From Paenibacillus humicus NBRC 102415 (lineage in GTDB: Bacteria; Bacillota; Bacilli; Paenibacillales; Paenibacillaceae): a stretch of 64,000 bases of DNA. Position 1 is the first letter of the stretch, and every line of letters begins with the position of its first letter. The notes under the pieces are model-generated. The model had not been told where the DNA came from and did not search any database. It was given only the letters and a program-made list of their open reading frames with translations. Location of the stretch: contig NZ_BIMD01000002.1 of NCBI RefSeq assembly GCF_004000905.1, forward strand, positions 1 to 64,000, written 5' to 3'. The position numbers were made by a program, and so were the translations under genes. Shown in pieces: positions 46,295-56,140 of this stretch.

Positions 46295-47551
46295 GTGTTT
46301 AAATTCAACGAAGAAAAGGGCCAGCTCAAATGCTCGTTCTGCGGCAAGTCCCAGGATCAAGTACGCAAGCTGGTAGCCGGTCCCGGCGTTTATATATGCG
46401 ATGAATGCATCGAGCTGTGCACCGAGATCGTCGAAGAAGAGCTCGGCCACGAAGAAGAGCTCGATCTGAAGGATATTCCGAAGCCGAAGGATATCCGCGG
46501 CATTCTGGACTCCTACGTCATCGGCCAGGAAGCCGCGAAGAAATCGCTGTCCGTAGCGGTATACAACCATTACAAGCGCGTCAATTCCCAGAACAAGCTG
46601 GAAGACGTGGAACTGCAGAAGAGCAACATCATGCTCGTCGGCCCTACAGGCTCCGGCAAGACGCTTCTGGCGCAGACGATGGCCAAGATCCTCAACGTTC
46701 CGTTCGCCATTGCCGACGCGACTTCCCTCACGGAAGCCGGCTATGTGGGCGAGGACGTCGAGAACATCCTTCTCAAGCTTATTCAGGCCGCCGATTACGA
46801 TGTCGAGAAGGCCGAGCGCGGCATCATCTACATCGACGAAATCGATAAAGTGGCCCGCAAGTCCGAGAATCCATCCATTACCCGCGACGTGTCCGGCGAG
46901 GGCGTGCAGCAGGCGCTGCTCAAAATCCTCGAAGGCACCGTGGCATCCGTTCCTCCGCAGGGCGGACGCAAGCATCCGCATCAGGAATTCATCCAGATCG
47001 ACACGACGAATATCCTGTTCATCTGCGGCGGCGCGTTCGACGGCCTGGAGCAGATCATCAAGCGCCGCATCGGCAAAAAAGTGATCGGCTTCAGCACCGG
47101 CGCGGACGGCACCAAAGACATGAAAGCCGGGGAATACCTTTCCCTCGTGCTGCCGGAAGATCTGCTGAAATTCGGCTTGATTCCGGAATTCGTCGGCCGG
47201 CTGCCGGTCATCTCGACGCTGGAGCCGCTTGACGAGCCGGCTCTGGTGCGCATTTTGTCCGAACCGAAGAACGCTCTCGTGAAGCAGTACCAGAAGCTTC
47301 TGGAGATGGACAATGTCAAGCTCGAGTTCGATGCAGGCGCCCTGGACGCCATCGCGAAGGAAGCGATCAAGCGCAACACAGGCGCTCGCGGCCTCCGCGC
47401 CATCATCGAGGGCATCATGCTGGAGATCATGTACGAAGCTCCTTCACGCGAGGAGATGAGCACCTGCGTCATCACGGAGAAGGTTGTCCAAGACCGGGTC
47501 ATTCCGGAGCTGACCGCCAAAAAGGGCAAGAAAAAAGAAGAAAGCGCCTGA
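46295..47551 (+). CDS. clpX: ATP-dependent Clp protease ATP-binding subunit ClpX
   Basis: A 418-residue AAA+ unfoldase feeding ClpP. The N-terminal zinc-binding domain has [10 protein letters not shown] and ICDECIELC (four Cys). Walker A is [14 protein letters not shown], Walker [15 protein letters not shown]; the IGF-type loop that docks on ClpP is present as [12 protein letters not shown] 46295 follows AAGGGGTGA. Paired hairpins after the stop separate it from ispG. Confidence 0.98.
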   Translation: MFKFNEEKGQLKCSFCGKSQDQVRKLVAGPGVYICDECIELCTEIVEEELGHEEELDLKDIPKPKDIRGILDSYVIGQEAAKKSLSVAVYNHYKRVNSQNKLEDVELQKSNIMLVGPTGSGKTLLAQTMAKILNVPFAIADATSLTEAGYVGEDVENILLKLIQAADYDVEKAERGIIYIDEIDKVARKSENPSITRDVSGEGVQQALLKILEGTVASVPPQGGRKHPHQEFIQIDTTNILFICGGAFDGLEQIIKRRIGKKVIGFSTGADGTKDMKAGEYLSLVLPEDLLKFGLIPEFVGRLPVISTLEPLDEPALVRILSEPKNALVKQYQKLLEMDNVKLEFDAGALDAIAKEAIKRNTGARGLRAIIEGIMLEIMYEAPSREEMSTCVITEKVVQDRVIPELTAKKGKKKEESA

Positions 47552-47573
47552 GTTGAAGGGACGAAACATCCTT

Positions 47574-47652
47574 CGATGACGGGCTTCAAGCCTTAACTCT
47601 CGTCATCGTTCCACCCTGCCGGACCTTTTTTCAGCGGTCCTCGCAGGGTGGA
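47574..47652 (+). terminator. Two consecutive hairpins between clpX and ispG
   Basis: The first pairs CGATGACG with CGTCATCG around an inner GGCTT/AAGCC stem. The second pairs CCACCCTGC with GCAGGGTGG around an inner GGACC/GGTCC stem. Neither has a downstream T-run, so they may attenuate or process the message instead of ending it. Confidence 0.55.
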
Positions 47653-47680
47653 CTTTGGCGTTTCATAGGGAGAGATCATA

Positions 47681-48790
47681 ATGTATTCTCGCAAAGACAC
47701 CGTGCCCGTCCGAGTAGGGGATCTGACGATCGGGGGCAGCAACGAAGTCATCATCCAGAGCATGTGCACGACCAAGACCGCGGATGTGGAAGCGACGGTA
47801 GCGGAGATACTCCGTCTGGAGGAAGCCGGCTGCCAGGTCGTCCGGGTTACGGTCAACAACAAGGAAGCGGCGGAAGCGATCAAGGAGATCAAGAGCCGCA
47901 TCCATATTCCGCTCGTCGCCGACATTCACTTCGATTATCGGCTTGCCTTGCTGGCGATCGAGAACGGGGTGGACAAGGTCCGCATCAATCCCGGCAACAT
48001 CGGCCGCCGCGAGAAAGTCGAAGCGGTCGTCAAAGCCTGCAAGGACAAGGGCATTCCGATTCGGATCGGTGTCAACGCAGGTTCCCTGGAAAACCATCTG
48101 CTGGAGAAGTACGGCTATCCGACTCCCGAAGCGATGGTAGAGAGCGCGCTCTTCCATATCGGCATTCTCGAAGAGCTCGATTTCCATGACATCATCGTGT
48201 CGCTCAAGGCATCCGACGTGCCGATGGCGATCGCGGCCTACAGCATGGCGGCCGAGAAGATCAAGTATCCGCTCCATCTGGGCATTACCGAGGCGGGGAC
48301 GCTCCATTCCGGCACGATCAAGAGCTCGGCCGGCATCGGCGCCCTGCTCGCGATGGGCATCGGCAACACCGTGCGCATCTCGCTGAGCGCGGACCCGGTC
48401 GAAGAGGTCAAGGTCGCGCGCGAGCTGCTGAAGACATTCGGACTCATCACCAACGCGGCGACGCTCATCTCCTGTCCGACTTGCGGCCGGCTCGATATCG
48501 ACTTGTTCTCCATCGCCAATGAAGTCGAGGAGTACATCTCCAAGATCAAGGTTCCGATCAAGGTGTCGGTGCTCGGCTGCGCCGTCAACGGTCCCGGCGA
48601 AGCTCGCGAAGCCGATATCGGCATCGCCGGCGCGCGCGGGGAAGGCATGCTGTTCCGGTATGGAGAGATGATCCGCAAAGTTCCCGAGCAGGAGCTGCTC
48701 TCGGAGCTCAAGAAGGAAATCGACGAAATCGTCCGCGTGTTCGAGGCGACGGGAGAAATTCCGGGGCGCAAGGAGCATCTGCCTGCGTAA
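47681..48790 (+). CDS. ispG: 4-hydroxy-3-methylbut-2-enyl-diphosphate synthase
   Basis: A 369-residue iron-sulfur enzyme of the MEP isoprenoid pathway, converting methylerythritol cyclodiphosphate to [25 protein letters not shown] opens the barrel; [12 protein letters not shown] and VRINPGNIG follow; the 4Fe-4S ligands are the Cys pair in LISCPTCGR and the later Cys in [12 protein letters not shown]. The Cys pair and single Cys fit the family pattern. AGGGAGAG precedes the ATG. With fni at 26452 it indicates isoprenoid supply by the MEP route. Confidence 0.97.
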   Translation: MYSRKDTVPVRVGDLTIGGSNEVIIQSMCTTKTADVEATVAEILRLEEAGCQVVRVTVNNKEAAEAIKEIKSRIHIPLVADIHFDYRLALLAIENGVDKVRINPGNIGRREKVEAVVKACKDKGIPIRIGVNAGSLENHLLEKYGYPTPEAMVESALFHIGILEELDFHDIIVSLKASDVPMAIAAYSMAAEKIKYPLHLGITEAGTLHSGTIKSSAGIGALLAMGIGNTVRISLSADPVEEVKVARELLKTFGLITNAATLISCPTCGRLDIDLFSIANEVEEYISKIKVPIKVSVLGCAVNGPGEAREADIGIAGARGEGMLFRYGEMIRKVPEQELLSELKKEIDEIVRVFEATGEIPGRKEHLPA

Positions 48791-48812
48791 GCCGCACGTA
48801 AAGACGTTCATG

Positions 48813-48844
48813 ACCGGCCAGCCCTAGCGCTGCCGGTTTTTTTC
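48813..48844 (+). terminator. Rho-independent terminator after ispG
   Basis: ACCGGCCAGC pairs with GCTGCCGGT (one unpaired C) and runs into seven Ts. Confidence 0.8.
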
Positions 48845-48874
48845 ATGGCCAGATTCAAGAGAGAAGGGTTGATC

Positions 48875-49789
48875 TTGAGCAAGCTTTCGAAGAGACAGAC
48901 TGTCAGTTATCTGGCTTTTCTCATTCTCGTATGGGGCGTCAACTGGCCGCTGTCCAAGGCGGCCCTTCAATTCAGCCCCCCTCTCCTGTTCGCAGGACTG
49001 AGGACGCTGCTTGGGGGACTGATCCTGTGCGCCGTCGCAGCTCCCCGATGGAGACAGCTGCGGCTGAGGTCGAACGGGATCTATTATGCGGCAGCCGGCG
49101 TGCTCAACATTACGTTGTACTATGGGCTGCAGACGGTCGGCCTCCAATACATGCCGGCGGGCCTGTTTTCCGCGATCGTATTCCTGCAGCCGGTCCTTCT
49201 GGGAATCGCAGCCTGGCTATGGCTGGGCGAAGGCATGCACGGGTCCAAGCTGGCCGGCCTGCTGGTCGGCTTCGCCGGCGTGGCCGTCATCAGCGTCGGC
49301 AGCATCGGCTCCGGATTATCGCTCGAAGGCGTGCTGCTGGCGCTGGCCTCGGCGCTGAGCTGGTGCATCGGAACGGTCTACATGAAGCGGGTGGGAGGCC
49401 GGGTCGATATCGTATGGATGACCGCCATGCAGCTTCTGATCGGCAGCGTCCTTCTGTTCGCTTCCGGCGCAGCCGCATCGGAATCGTACGCCGCTATCCG
49501 CTGGACGGGAACTTTCTGGCTTGAGCTCGTCTTTATTTCTGTATTTGTCATCGCGCTCGGATGGCTGGCTTTCTTCACGCTGGTCGGTTCGGGGCAGGCG
49601 AGTACAGTCGGGGTATACACATTCCTCATTCCGGTCGTGGCCTTGATCGTCAGCGTGCTGTTCATGGGAGAGCAGGTGACAATGCGGCTTGTCGCGGGGC
49701 TTGTTCTCGTGCTGGCCAGCATCGTGCTCGTGAACCGGAGGACGGGGTCTGAAAAAGAAAAGACGGAATCGAAGCCGGCGGCGTCATAG
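48875..49789 (+). CDS. EamA/DMT-family transporter (YdcZ/RhaT-like exporter)
   Basis: A 304-residue membrane protein with ten helices in two EamA repeats: FLILVWGVNWPLSKAALQFS at the start, LYYGLQTVGLQYMPAGLFSA, ending GLVLVLASIVLVNRR. Such proteins export amino acids, nucleosides or other metabolites; this substrate is unknown. TTG 48875, with AGAAGGG 8 bases upstream, is preferred over ATG 48845, which abuts the preceding terminator's T-run. A terminator follows, so it is a single-gene unit inserted between ispG and lonB. Confidence 0.88.
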   Translation: MSKLSKRQTVSYLAFLILVWGVNWPLSKAALQFSPPLLFAGLRTLLGGLILCAVAAPRWRQLRLRSNGIYYAAAGVLNITLYYGLQTVGLQYMPAGLFSAIVFLQPVLLGIAAWLWLGEGMHGSKLAGLLVGFAGVAVISVGSIGSGLSLEGVLLALASALSWCIGTVYMKRVGGRVDIVWMTAMQLLIGSVLLFASGAAASESYAAIRWTGTFWLELVFISVFVIALGWLAFFTLVGSGQASTVGVYTFLIPVVALIVSVLFMGEQVTMRLVAGLVLVLASIVLVNRRTGSEKEKTESKPAAS

Positions 49790-49799
49790 CCGCAAGCGG

Positions 49800-49827
49800 A
49801 GCGCATGCTGGCAGGCATGCGCTTTTT
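49800..49827 (+). terminator. Terminator after the EamA gene
   Basis: AGCGCATGC pairs with GCATGCGCT on a 6-base loop, followed by TTTT. Confidence 0.85.
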
Positions 49828-49841
49828 GATGTTTTGCTTAA

Positions 49842-49944
49842 GCGGACCGCTGTCCGGCATGCTGCACGAAGCTGTGCCGGGCATTTGCATCGGACCGCTG
49901 TTCCGGCATGCTTCTCGAGTATCGGACCGCTGTTCCGGCATGCT
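49842..49944 (+). repeat. Three copies of a 22-23 bp intergenic repeat
   Basis: CGGACCGCTGTYCCGGCATG recurs at 49843, 49891 and 49923. The first copy contains a CGGAC/GTCCG dyad. The copies lie in the 354-base gap before lonB; the rest of that gap holds only the lonB promoter candidate. Confidence 0.85.
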
Positions 49945-50063
49945 CGAGAAGCTGCGTTTGTTGGATTCGTCGAAATTCCATCAAGGCATGGCCGTCGAAG
50001 CCGCAGAGGGATGCGAGGATGTGCAGGAGCTGCAATTCGGATTGAATCTAATTCGGAAAAGTC

Positions 50064-50094
50064 GGATTTAAACCTGGCGCCGCAGGCAATACTA
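50064..50094 (+). promoter_or_regulatory. Candidate SigF (forespore) promoter of lonB
   Basis: GGCAATACTA at 50085-50094 fits the SigF -10 pattern GGnrAnAMTR at every position; GGATT 16 bases upstream is a weak -35. B. subtilis lonB is a SigF target, which supports the reading. Confidence 0.35.
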
Positions 50095-50143
50095 TCCGGT
50101 ATGGGTCTTTTATTCCGGAAACGCTTGAGAGGAGCGGGTAAGC

Positions 50144-51859
50144 ATGACGTTAAGCTTGTTTTTGATGCTGGTTCAGGTATTTTTCGCTGTCGTAATCGGG
50201 GTCTACTTTTGGAATATGCTGCGCAGCCAGCGCACGAACCGGTCCGCCGTGGACAAGGAATCGCGCAAGGAAATGGATAAGCTCCGGAAGCTTCGCTCCA
50301 TCTCGCTGACGAAACCGCTCGCGGAGAAGACGCGTCCGCAGACAATGCAGGACATCGTCGGGCAGCGCGACGGTCTTCGCGCGATGAAGGCGGCGCTCTG
50401 CAGCGCCAATCCTCAGCATGTCATCGTCTACGGTCCCCCGGGAGTCGGCAAGACGGCCGCAGCCCGGGTCGTGCTGGAGGAAGCGAAGAAAAATCCGACG
50501 TCCCCGTTTCTGGCGGAAGCGAAGTTCACGGAAATCGACGCCACGACGGCCCGCTTCGACGAGCGCGGAATCGCCGATCCTCTGATCGGCTCCGTGCATG
50601 ATCCGATCTACCAGGGAGCCGGAGCGATGGGCGTGGCCGGCATTCCGCAGCCCAAGCCGGGCGCTGTGACGAAGGCGCATGGAGGCATGCTGTTCATCGA
50701 CGAAATCGGGGAATTGCATCCCATCCAGATGAATAAACTGTTAAAGGTTCTGGAAGACCGCAAGGTGTACCTCGAGAGCGCCTACTACCACTCCGAGGAT
50801 CCGAATATTCCGATGTATATCCATGACATTTTCCAAAACGGCCTGCCGGCCGACTTCCGTCTCGTCGGAGCGACGACCCGGTCTCCGCAGGATTTGCCGC
50901 CGGCGCTCCGTTCCCGCTGCATGGAGATTTACTTCCGGCCGCTGCTGCCGGAGGAGATCGCAGAAATCGCCGACAACGCGGTGAAGAAAATCGGCTTCGC
51001 CCCTTGCCCTGAGGCGGTGGATGTGGTCAAGCGCTATGCGACCAACGGCCGCGAAGCGGTCAACATCATCCAGCTTGCCGCCGGCCTTGCCTTGTCGGAA
51101 AAGCGGGAGGGCATCGGCGCAGCCGATATCGAGTGGGTCGTGAACAGCAGCCAGATCCCGCCGCGTCCGGACCGCAAGATCCCCGCCGCGCCTCAGGTCG
51201 GCTTCGTCAATGGCCTTGCCGTATACGGCCCCAATATGGGCACGCTGCTGGAAATCGAAGTGAGCGCGATTCCGGCCGCTTCCGGCAAAGGCTCCTTCAC
51301 CATTACGGGTGTCGTCGACGAAGAAGAGCTTGGAGGCGGACAGCGGACGCTCCGGCGCAAGAGCATGGCCAAAGGCTCCGTGGAAAATGTCATCACGATG
51401 CTTCGCCGCATCGGCATGAGGCCGCATGACTTCGATCTCCACATCAACTTCCCGGGCGGCACGCCGATCGACGGACCGTCGGCGGGAATCGCCATGGCGA
51501 CCGCGATCACATCCGCCATCCGCGGCATTCCGGTGGACCACCGGATCGCAATGACCGGGGAAGTGGGAATCCACGGCAACGTCAAGCCCGTCGGCGGCGT
51601 GCTGGCCAAGGTGGAGGCCGCCTTCCAGGCCGGTGCCGACACGGTCTATATTCCGAAGGACAATTGGCAAGAAATTTTCGCAGGCTTGAACGGTCTGCGT
51701 GTCATTCCGGTCGATCGGGTGGAGGAAGTGTTCCAGACGGTCTTCCCGCAAGGATTCATGGCGGAGGAAGCCGTGGAGGACATTTCCGAGCCGGCAACGA
51801 TCAGCGATTTGTTCCTGACGCCGCAGGTGCCCTATTTGCAGGCGGATTCTCGGGAATGA
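50144..51859 (+). CDS. lonB: ATP-dependent protease LonB
   Basis: A 571-residue membrane-anchored, sporulation-type Lon. An N-terminal helix (LFLMLVQVFFAVVIGVYFW) is followed by an AAA+ domain with Walker [18 protein letters not shown] and Walker B GGMLFIDEIGEL, and a serine/lysine protease domain with GGTPIDGPSAGIAMATAIT (catalytic Ser) and MTGEVGIHGNVKPVGG. It lacks the long N-domain of LonA. In B. subtilis LonB acts in the forespore. The lonB-lonA order matches. AGAGGAGCG precedes the ATG. Confidence 0.96.
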   Translation: MTLSLFLMLVQVFFAVVIGVYFWNMLRSQRTNRSAVDKESRKEMDKLRKLRSISLTKPLAEKTRPQTMQDIVGQRDGLRAMKAALCSANPQHVIVYGPPGVGKTAAARVVLEEAKKNPTSPFLAEAKFTEIDATTARFDERGIADPLIGSVHDPIYQGAGAMGVAGIPQPKPGAVTKAHGGMLFIDEIGELHPIQMNKLLKVLEDRKVYLESAYYHSEDPNIPMYIHDIFQNGLPADFRLVGATTRSPQDLPPALRSRCMEIYFRPLLPEEIAEIADNAVKKIGFAPCPEAVDVVKRYATNGREAVNIIQLAAGLALSEKREGIGAADIEWVVNSSQIPPRPDRKIPAAPQVGFVNGLAVYGPNMGTLLEIEVSAIPAASGKGSFTITGVVDEEELGGGQRTLRRKSMAKGSVENVITMLRRIGMRPHDFDLHINFPGGTPIDGPSAGIAMATAITSAIRGIPVDHRIAMTGEVGIHGNVKPVGGVLAKVEAAFQAGADTVYIPKDNWQEIFAGLNGLRVIPVDRVEEVFQTVFPQGFMAEEAVEDISEPATISDLFLTPQVPYLQADSRE

Positions 51860-51865
51860 TACAAT
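51857..51865 (+). promoter_or_regulatory. Extended -10 promoter of lon
   Basis: TGATACAAT begins in the lonB stop codon, 31 bases before the lon start. It would let lon be made independently of sporulation-specific lonB. Confidence 0.5.
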
Positions 51866-51895
51866 AGGGGGACTATCTAAATGGGAGGTGTTGGC

Positions 51896-54283
51896 ATGGG
51901 ACCTGCCAAAGGAAGAAGCCGCAGGCTGCCGCTGCTCCCGCTTCGGGGGCTGCTTGTATACCCCAGCATGGTGCTTCATCTGGATGTGGGAAGGGAGAAA
52001 TCGGTCAAGGCGCTTGACCGGGCCATGCTCGACGATCATATGATCCTCCTCTGCTCGCAATCGGAAGTGAATATCGAAGAGCCGACCGAAGAGGATATTT
52101 ACCGAATCGGCACCATTGCCCGGGTGCGCCAGATGCTGAAGCTGCCCAACGGCACGATCCGGGTGCTGGTGGAAGGCGTTACGAGGGCGGAGATCCAGGA
52201 TTACGTCGCCCGCGAGGAGTTTTACGAGGTGTCGATCCGGGAGCTTCCGGAAGAGGAATCGACCGATCCGGAGATCGACGCCCTCATGCGCACGGTGCTG
52301 AACCAGTTCGAGCATTACATCACGCTGTCCAAGAAAGTCACGCCGGAGACGCATGCCGCTGTATCGGATATCGACGAGCCCGGCCGTCTGGCCGATGTCA
52401 TAACGAGCCATCTGTCGCTCAAGATCAAGGACAAACAGGAGATTCTCGAGACGGTCGACGTGCGCGCCCGGCTGGAGAAGCTGCTCGATTTCCTGAACAA
52501 CGAGCGCGAGGTGCTGGAGCTGGAGCGCAAGATCAGCCAGCGCGTAAAGAAGCAGATGGAGAAGACGCAGAAAGAATACTATCTTCGCGAGCAGATGAAG
52601 GCGATCCAGAAGGAGCTCGGAGACCGCGAGGGCCGTGCGGGAGAAGTCGAGGAGCTGCGCTCCCAGCTGGAAACCGCCGAGCTTCCCGAGAAGGTCAAGG
52701 AGAAGGTCGAGAAGGAAATCGACCGGCTGGAGAAGATGCCGGCATCCTCGGCCGAGGGCGGCGTCATCCGCAATTATATCGATTGGCTCTTGTCGCTGCC
52801 TTGGGGCAAAGCGACCGAGGACGATCTTGATCTCGCCAAAGCGGAGGAAGTGCTGGACGAGGACCATTACGGACTGGAGAAGCCGAAGGAGCGGGTGCTG
52901 GAGTATCTGGCGGTCCAGAAGCTCGTCCAAAAGCTGAAGGGACCGATCCTTTGCCTTGTCGGACCTCCCGGGGTCGGCAAAACCTCGCTCGCCCGCTCCA
53001 TCGCCAAGTCGCTCGGACGGGAGTTCGTCCGCATTTCTCTCGGCGGCGTCCGGGATGAGGCGGAGATCCGCGGCCATAGGCGCACCTATGTGGGCGCCAT
53101 GCCGGGACGGATCATCCAAGGCATGAAGAATGCCGGCTCGATGAATCCGGTATTCCTGCTCGACGAAATCGACAAGATGGCTTCGGATTTCCGGGGCGAC
53201 CCGGCTTCCGCTCTGCTGGAGGTGCTGGATCCGGAGCAGAACGGCACGTTCAGCGACCATTTCGTGGAGGTGCCGTTCGACCTCAGCTCGGTCATGTTCG
53301 TGACGACGGCCAATGCGCTGCACAACATCCCGCGTCCGCTGCTGGACCGGATGGAAGTGTTGTACATTCCCGGGTACACGGAACTGGAGAAAAGCCAGAT
53401 CGCGCGCCGCTACCTCATTCCGAAGCAGAAGAGGGAGCATGGCCTGAAGGAGGAGCAGCTGGAGATCGAGCCGGAGGCGCTCCTGCAGCTGATCCGCGAG
53501 TACACCCGCGAATCCGGCGTCCGAAATCTCGAGCAGCAGATCGCGGCCATCTCCCGCAAGGCGGCCAAAAGGCTCGTCTCGCAGCCGGAAGGGGAAACGA
53601 TACGGGTCGACGAGGCGGTCATCAAGGAATGGCTGGGGCCGGCCAAGTTCCGCTACGGCATGGCCGAAGCGGAGGATCAGGTCGGCGCCGTCACCGGGCT
53701 TGCCTGGACCGAGGTCGGCGGCGATACGCTTGTCATCGAGGTGACGGTGCTCCCCGGCACCGGCAAGCTTACGCTTACCGGCAAGCTCGGCGATGTCATG
53801 AAGGAATCGGCGCAAGCCGCCTTCAGCTACACCCGCTCGCGGGCGGAGGAGCTCGGCATCGATCCGCAGTTCCATGAAAAGAACGATATCCACATCCATA
53901 TTCCCGAAGGCGCGATTCCAAAGGACGGACCTTCTGCGGGCATCACGATGGCGACTGCCCTGATATCGGCTCTTACCGGCCGCAAGGTGGATAAAAAAGT
54001 CGCCATGACCGGCGAGATCACGCTCCGGGGCCGTGTGCTGCCAATCGGCGGCCTCAAGGAAAAATCGCTTGCCGCCCATCGGGCAGGCATCCGCAAGGTG
54101 CTGCTGCCGTTCGACAACGAGCGGGACCTGCGGGATATCCCGGACAGCGTGCGCGAACAGATGGAATTCGTTCCCGTCGCGCATATGGATGAAGTCGTCC
54201 GCCATGCGCTGCTGCCGGCAGAGGACGGAACAAGCGGCGGCCAGGCCGCCGCAGAAGAGAAAGCAGGGACCCCGATTTTATGA
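51896..54283 (+). CDS. lon: ATP-dependent protease La (Lon)
   Basis: A 795-residue housekeeping Lon. The N-domain starts [20 protein letters not shown]; a coiled coil ([20 protein letters not shown]) precedes the AAA+ domain with [17 protein letters not shown] and [10 protein letters not shown]; the protease domain has [20 protein letters not shown] with the catalytic Ser and [20 protein letters not shown] with the catalytic Lys. ATG 51896 has GGGAGGT just upstream; the earlier in-frame ATG overlaps that site. It overlaps engB by four bases. Confidence 0.98.
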   Translation: MGPAKGRSRRLPLLPLRGLLVYPSMVLHLDVGREKSVKALDRAMLDDHMILLCSQSEVNIEEPTEEDIYRIGTIARVRQMLKLPNGTIRVLVEGVTRAEIQDYVAREEFYEVSIRELPEEESTDPEIDALMRTVLNQFEHYITLSKKVTPETHAAVSDIDEPGRLADVITSHLSLKIKDKQEILETVDVRARLEKLLDFLNNEREVLELERKISQRVKKQMEKTQKEYYLREQMKAIQKELGDREGRAGEVEELRSQLETAELPEKVKEKVEKEIDRLEKMPASSAEGGVIRNYIDWLLSLPWGKATEDDLDLAKAEEVLDEDHYGLEKPKERVLEYLAVQKLVQKLKGPILCLVGPPGVGKTSLARSIAKSLGREFVRISLGGVRDEAEIRGHRRTYVGAMPGRIIQGMKNAGSMNPVFLLDEIDKMASDFRGDPASALLEVLDPEQNGTFSDHFVEVPFDLSSVMFVTTANALHNIPRPLLDRMEVLYIPGYTELEKSQIARRYLIPKQKREHGLKEEQLEIEPEALLQLIREYTRESGVRNLEQQIAAISRKAAKRLVSQPEGETIRVDEAVIKEWLGPAKFRYGMAEAEDQVGAVTGLAWTEVGGDTLVIEVTVLPGTGKLTLTGKLGDVMKESAQAAFSYTRSRAEELGIDPQFHEKNDIHIHIPEGAIPKDGPSAGITMATALISALTGRKVDKKVAMTGEITLRGRVLPIGGLKEKSLAAHRAGIRKVLLPFDNERDLRDIPDSVREQMEFVPVAHMDEVVRHALLPAEDGTSGGQAAAEEKAGTPIL

Positions 54284-54900
54284 AGATTACGAATGCAGAA
54301 TTTATCATCAGTGCGGTCCAGCCGCATCAATATCCTGTCGACGCCTTGCCGGAGATTGCTCTGGCAGGGCGTTCGAATGTCGGAAAATCTTCTCTCATCA
54401 ACAAGCTCATCATGCGCAAGAATCTCGCTCGGACAAGCTCCCAGCCGGGCAAGACGCAGCAGCTGAACTATTACAAGGTCAACGAGGCCGTCTACTTCGT
54501 CGATTTTCCCGGATACGGCTATGCCAAGGTATCCAAGACCGAACGAGAAGCCTGGGGCAAAATGATCGAACGCTATTTGCAGGGCCGCGAGGAGCTGAAG
54601 CTCGTGCTGCTCGTCGTCGATATCCGCCATGCGCCGAGCAAAGACGACGTGCTCATGTTCGATTGGCTCAAGCATTACGGCATTCCTTTCTGCATCGTCT
54701 GCACGAAGGCGGACAAGATTCCGAAGAGCCAATGGGACAAGCAGATCAAGCTGGTCAAGCAGACGCTCGGCGCAAGCGCGGGCGACCGGGTCGTTTTGTT
54801 CTCCTCCGAAAAGGGTAATGGAAGAGACGAATTATGGAGCGTAATCGCGTCCGCGGCAGGATATGAGGGAGAAGTTCTTCAAGGAACGCCGGAATTGTAA
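54280..54900 (+). CDS. engB: Ribosome biogenesis GTP-binding protein EngB/YsxC
   Basis: A 206-residue essential GTPase needed for 50S ribosome assembly. G1 is [18 protein letters not shown]2 the TSSQPGKTQ threonine/serine segment, G3 [14 protein letters not shown]4 CTKADK, and G5 SSEKG. Length is typical. It is coupled to lon by an ATGA overlap, as in B. subtilis (lonA-ysxC). Confidence 0.97.
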   Translation: MKITNAEFIISAVQPHQYPVDALPEIALAGRSNVGKSSLINKLIMRKNLARTSSQPGKTQQLNYYKVNEAVYFVDFPGYGYAKVSKTEREAWGKMIERYLQGREELKLVLLVVDIRHAPSKDDVLMFDWLKHYGIPFCIVCTKADKIPKSQWDKQIKLVKQTLGASAGDRVVLFSSEKGNGRDELWSVIASAAGYEGEVLQGTPEL

Positions 54901-55230
54901 GCATTTTGCATCTTTCTTGATGCCAATCACGGTTCCTAGCGGATAATTCTCAAATTCGGCGGATAATCGCGGCCGGCCGGCAGGAATCGTTTGAGCCGAT
55001 GCCGTATAATGGTTGTAGGTCTTTTATTTGCCCGTGAATGCGGAAAAAGCGTTCGAAGCCGGAAAAGTGGTGACGGTCGCCTTTGAAGACGGATTTCCCT
55101 CCTTAGAAATCTAATGAAGGAAGTCTGGGTTCAACAGCGATTGAAGGCTCGGACGGTTTTGGAGCGAATGCAAGCGGGCAGTGAACATTGCAACCATAGC
55201 TTCGAAGAACAAAGAATTGAGGAGATTTTT
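54901..55230 (+). other. Intergenic region before the unknown gene
   Basis: A TATAAT at 55005-55010 is the only promoter element seen; no fitting -35 lies 16-18 bases before it. GCGGATAAT occurs twice within 30 bases (near 54939 and 54959). The frame of the next gene stays open back to 55114, but its ribosome site sets the start at 55231. No small gene is convincing. Confidence 0.4.
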
Positions 55231-55821
55231 ATGGCTCAGCGGATAGCCACCGAGTACGTTCAAGCCAAACTGCGACTGACACGCGATGAGATGACCCGAT
55301 TCCTCCGTTTTTTTGACGAGCAGCAAGTACGCCTTGGCGTCAAGGTGCTCGATAACGGCAGCCAAGAGGCGGTTCTCGAAGACTGTGCAGGGAGGGAAGA
55401 AGTCCGCTTTGTATTCCAGCAGGATGAAGATCGCTTTGTATGCGAGTGGTCCTGCCGCATCACCAACGTCGCGCTCACCAATGCGCTTCGCAAGGCCGTC
55501 GCGGCCTTCAAGGGCGACGCCGTCGTCAAACGCATCTACAGCCATTATACGATGTCGTATCAGTATGTAGCAGGCGCCGTGCATCAGATCGCCGAGCTGA
55601 CCGCCAAGGGCAGCCGCATCGTGTACCAGTTCAAGGACACGCTGGGCGAGCTTGAGCGTGCTTTCCGCCTCCAATCGGTGGAGGGGGAAATCCAGTGGAT
55701 CCAGCAGGCTGTCAACGAGCTGCTCGATCGCCGCATCGATGCTGCAAGCGCAGCCGAGAAGCTGGACATCGACCGCAGCCTCAAACTGTATTCCGACCGG
55801 CTTTTCGCTCTCGAAGCCTGA
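55231..55821 (+). CDS. Conserved-looking hypothetical protein between engB and speD
   Basis: A 196-residue, mixed alpha/beta soluble protein. Helix YVQAKLRLTRDEMTRFLRFF, strand VRLGVKVLDNG, and EEVRFVFQQDEDRFVCEWSC, then a helical second half with two four-leucine patches. No known family recognised. GAGGAG 6 bases before ATG 55231 fixes the start and rejects a 39-residue longer frame. In B. subtilis ysxD lies here; this protein shows no clear similarity to a membrane protein, so I do not equate them. A terminator follows. Confidence 0.7.
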   Translation: MAQRIATEYVQAKLRLTRDEMTRFLRFFDEQQVRLGVKVLDNGSQEAVLEDCAGREEVRFVFQQDEDRFVCEWSCRITNVALTNALRKAVAAFKGDAVVKRIYSHYTMSYQYVAGAVHQIAELTAKGSRIVYQFKDTLGELERAFRLQSVEGEIQWIQQAVNELLDRRIDAASAAEKLDIDRSLKLYSDRLFALEA

Positions 55822-55841
55822 TTCCGACCGCTTTTTCCGAT

Positions 55842-55863
55842 GCCGCCTCCGGGCGGCTTTTTT
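55842..55863 (+). terminator. Terminator before the speD region
   Basis: GCCGCC pairs with GGCGGC on a TCCG tetraloop and runs into six Ts. Confidence 0.9.
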
Positions 55864-55958
55864 CATGCCTCCGCCTTTTGCGGGCCCGCTTCGGACATGC
55901 AGCTGGAGAAGGGCTGTCCGCGTGCAGGAAAACGGGTTTTTTTTAACAGAAAAAAAGG

Positions 55959-55987
55959 TTGCATTTCCTATAGATAGATGGTATTTT
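55959..55987 (+). promoter_or_regulatory. Promoter of speD
   Basis: TTGCAT and TATTTT are 17 bases apart. Transcription would start near 55993, giving a leader of roughly 150 bases. Confidence 0.5.
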
Positions 55988-56012
55988 TAATTTCGTTGAA
56001 AAAAACCCAATA

Positions 56013-56125
56013 TAGGAACCAGGATTCACTCAGGACATGGATATGTTGCGAGAGAGAGTTATCCCTCGGGAAGTGAATGACGTAGGTCCTAGCGGATGAA
56101 ATTTTTAATCATTTTATTCCTAGGA
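56013..56125 (+). promoter_or_regulatory. Structured speD leader, candidate riboswitch or RNA regulator
   Basis: TAGGAACC (56013) pairs with GGTCCTA (56085) with one bulged A, and ATTCACT (56024) pairs exactly with AGTGAAT (56072). These enclose smaller stems: ACAT/ATGT (56035, 56043) with CGAG/CTCG (56049, 56065), or alternatively GGATA/TATCC (56039, 56060). TCCTAG (56087-56092), part of the outer stem, can instead pair exactly with CTAGGA (56120-56125), next to the ribosome site AAGGGGGAG, aided by ATGA/TCAT. The two folds exclude each other. I do not recognise a known riboswitch class. Confidence 0.45.
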
Positions 56126-56140
56126 AGGGGGAGCCGGAAG

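Noticed and set aside
50741-54205. A 1154-codon open frame on the reverse strand opposite lonB and lon, and similar long antisense frames opposite ppk, recQ, tig and others
   Set aside because: They mirror the codon structure of high-GC genes with clear motifs on the other strand and show no domain of their own.
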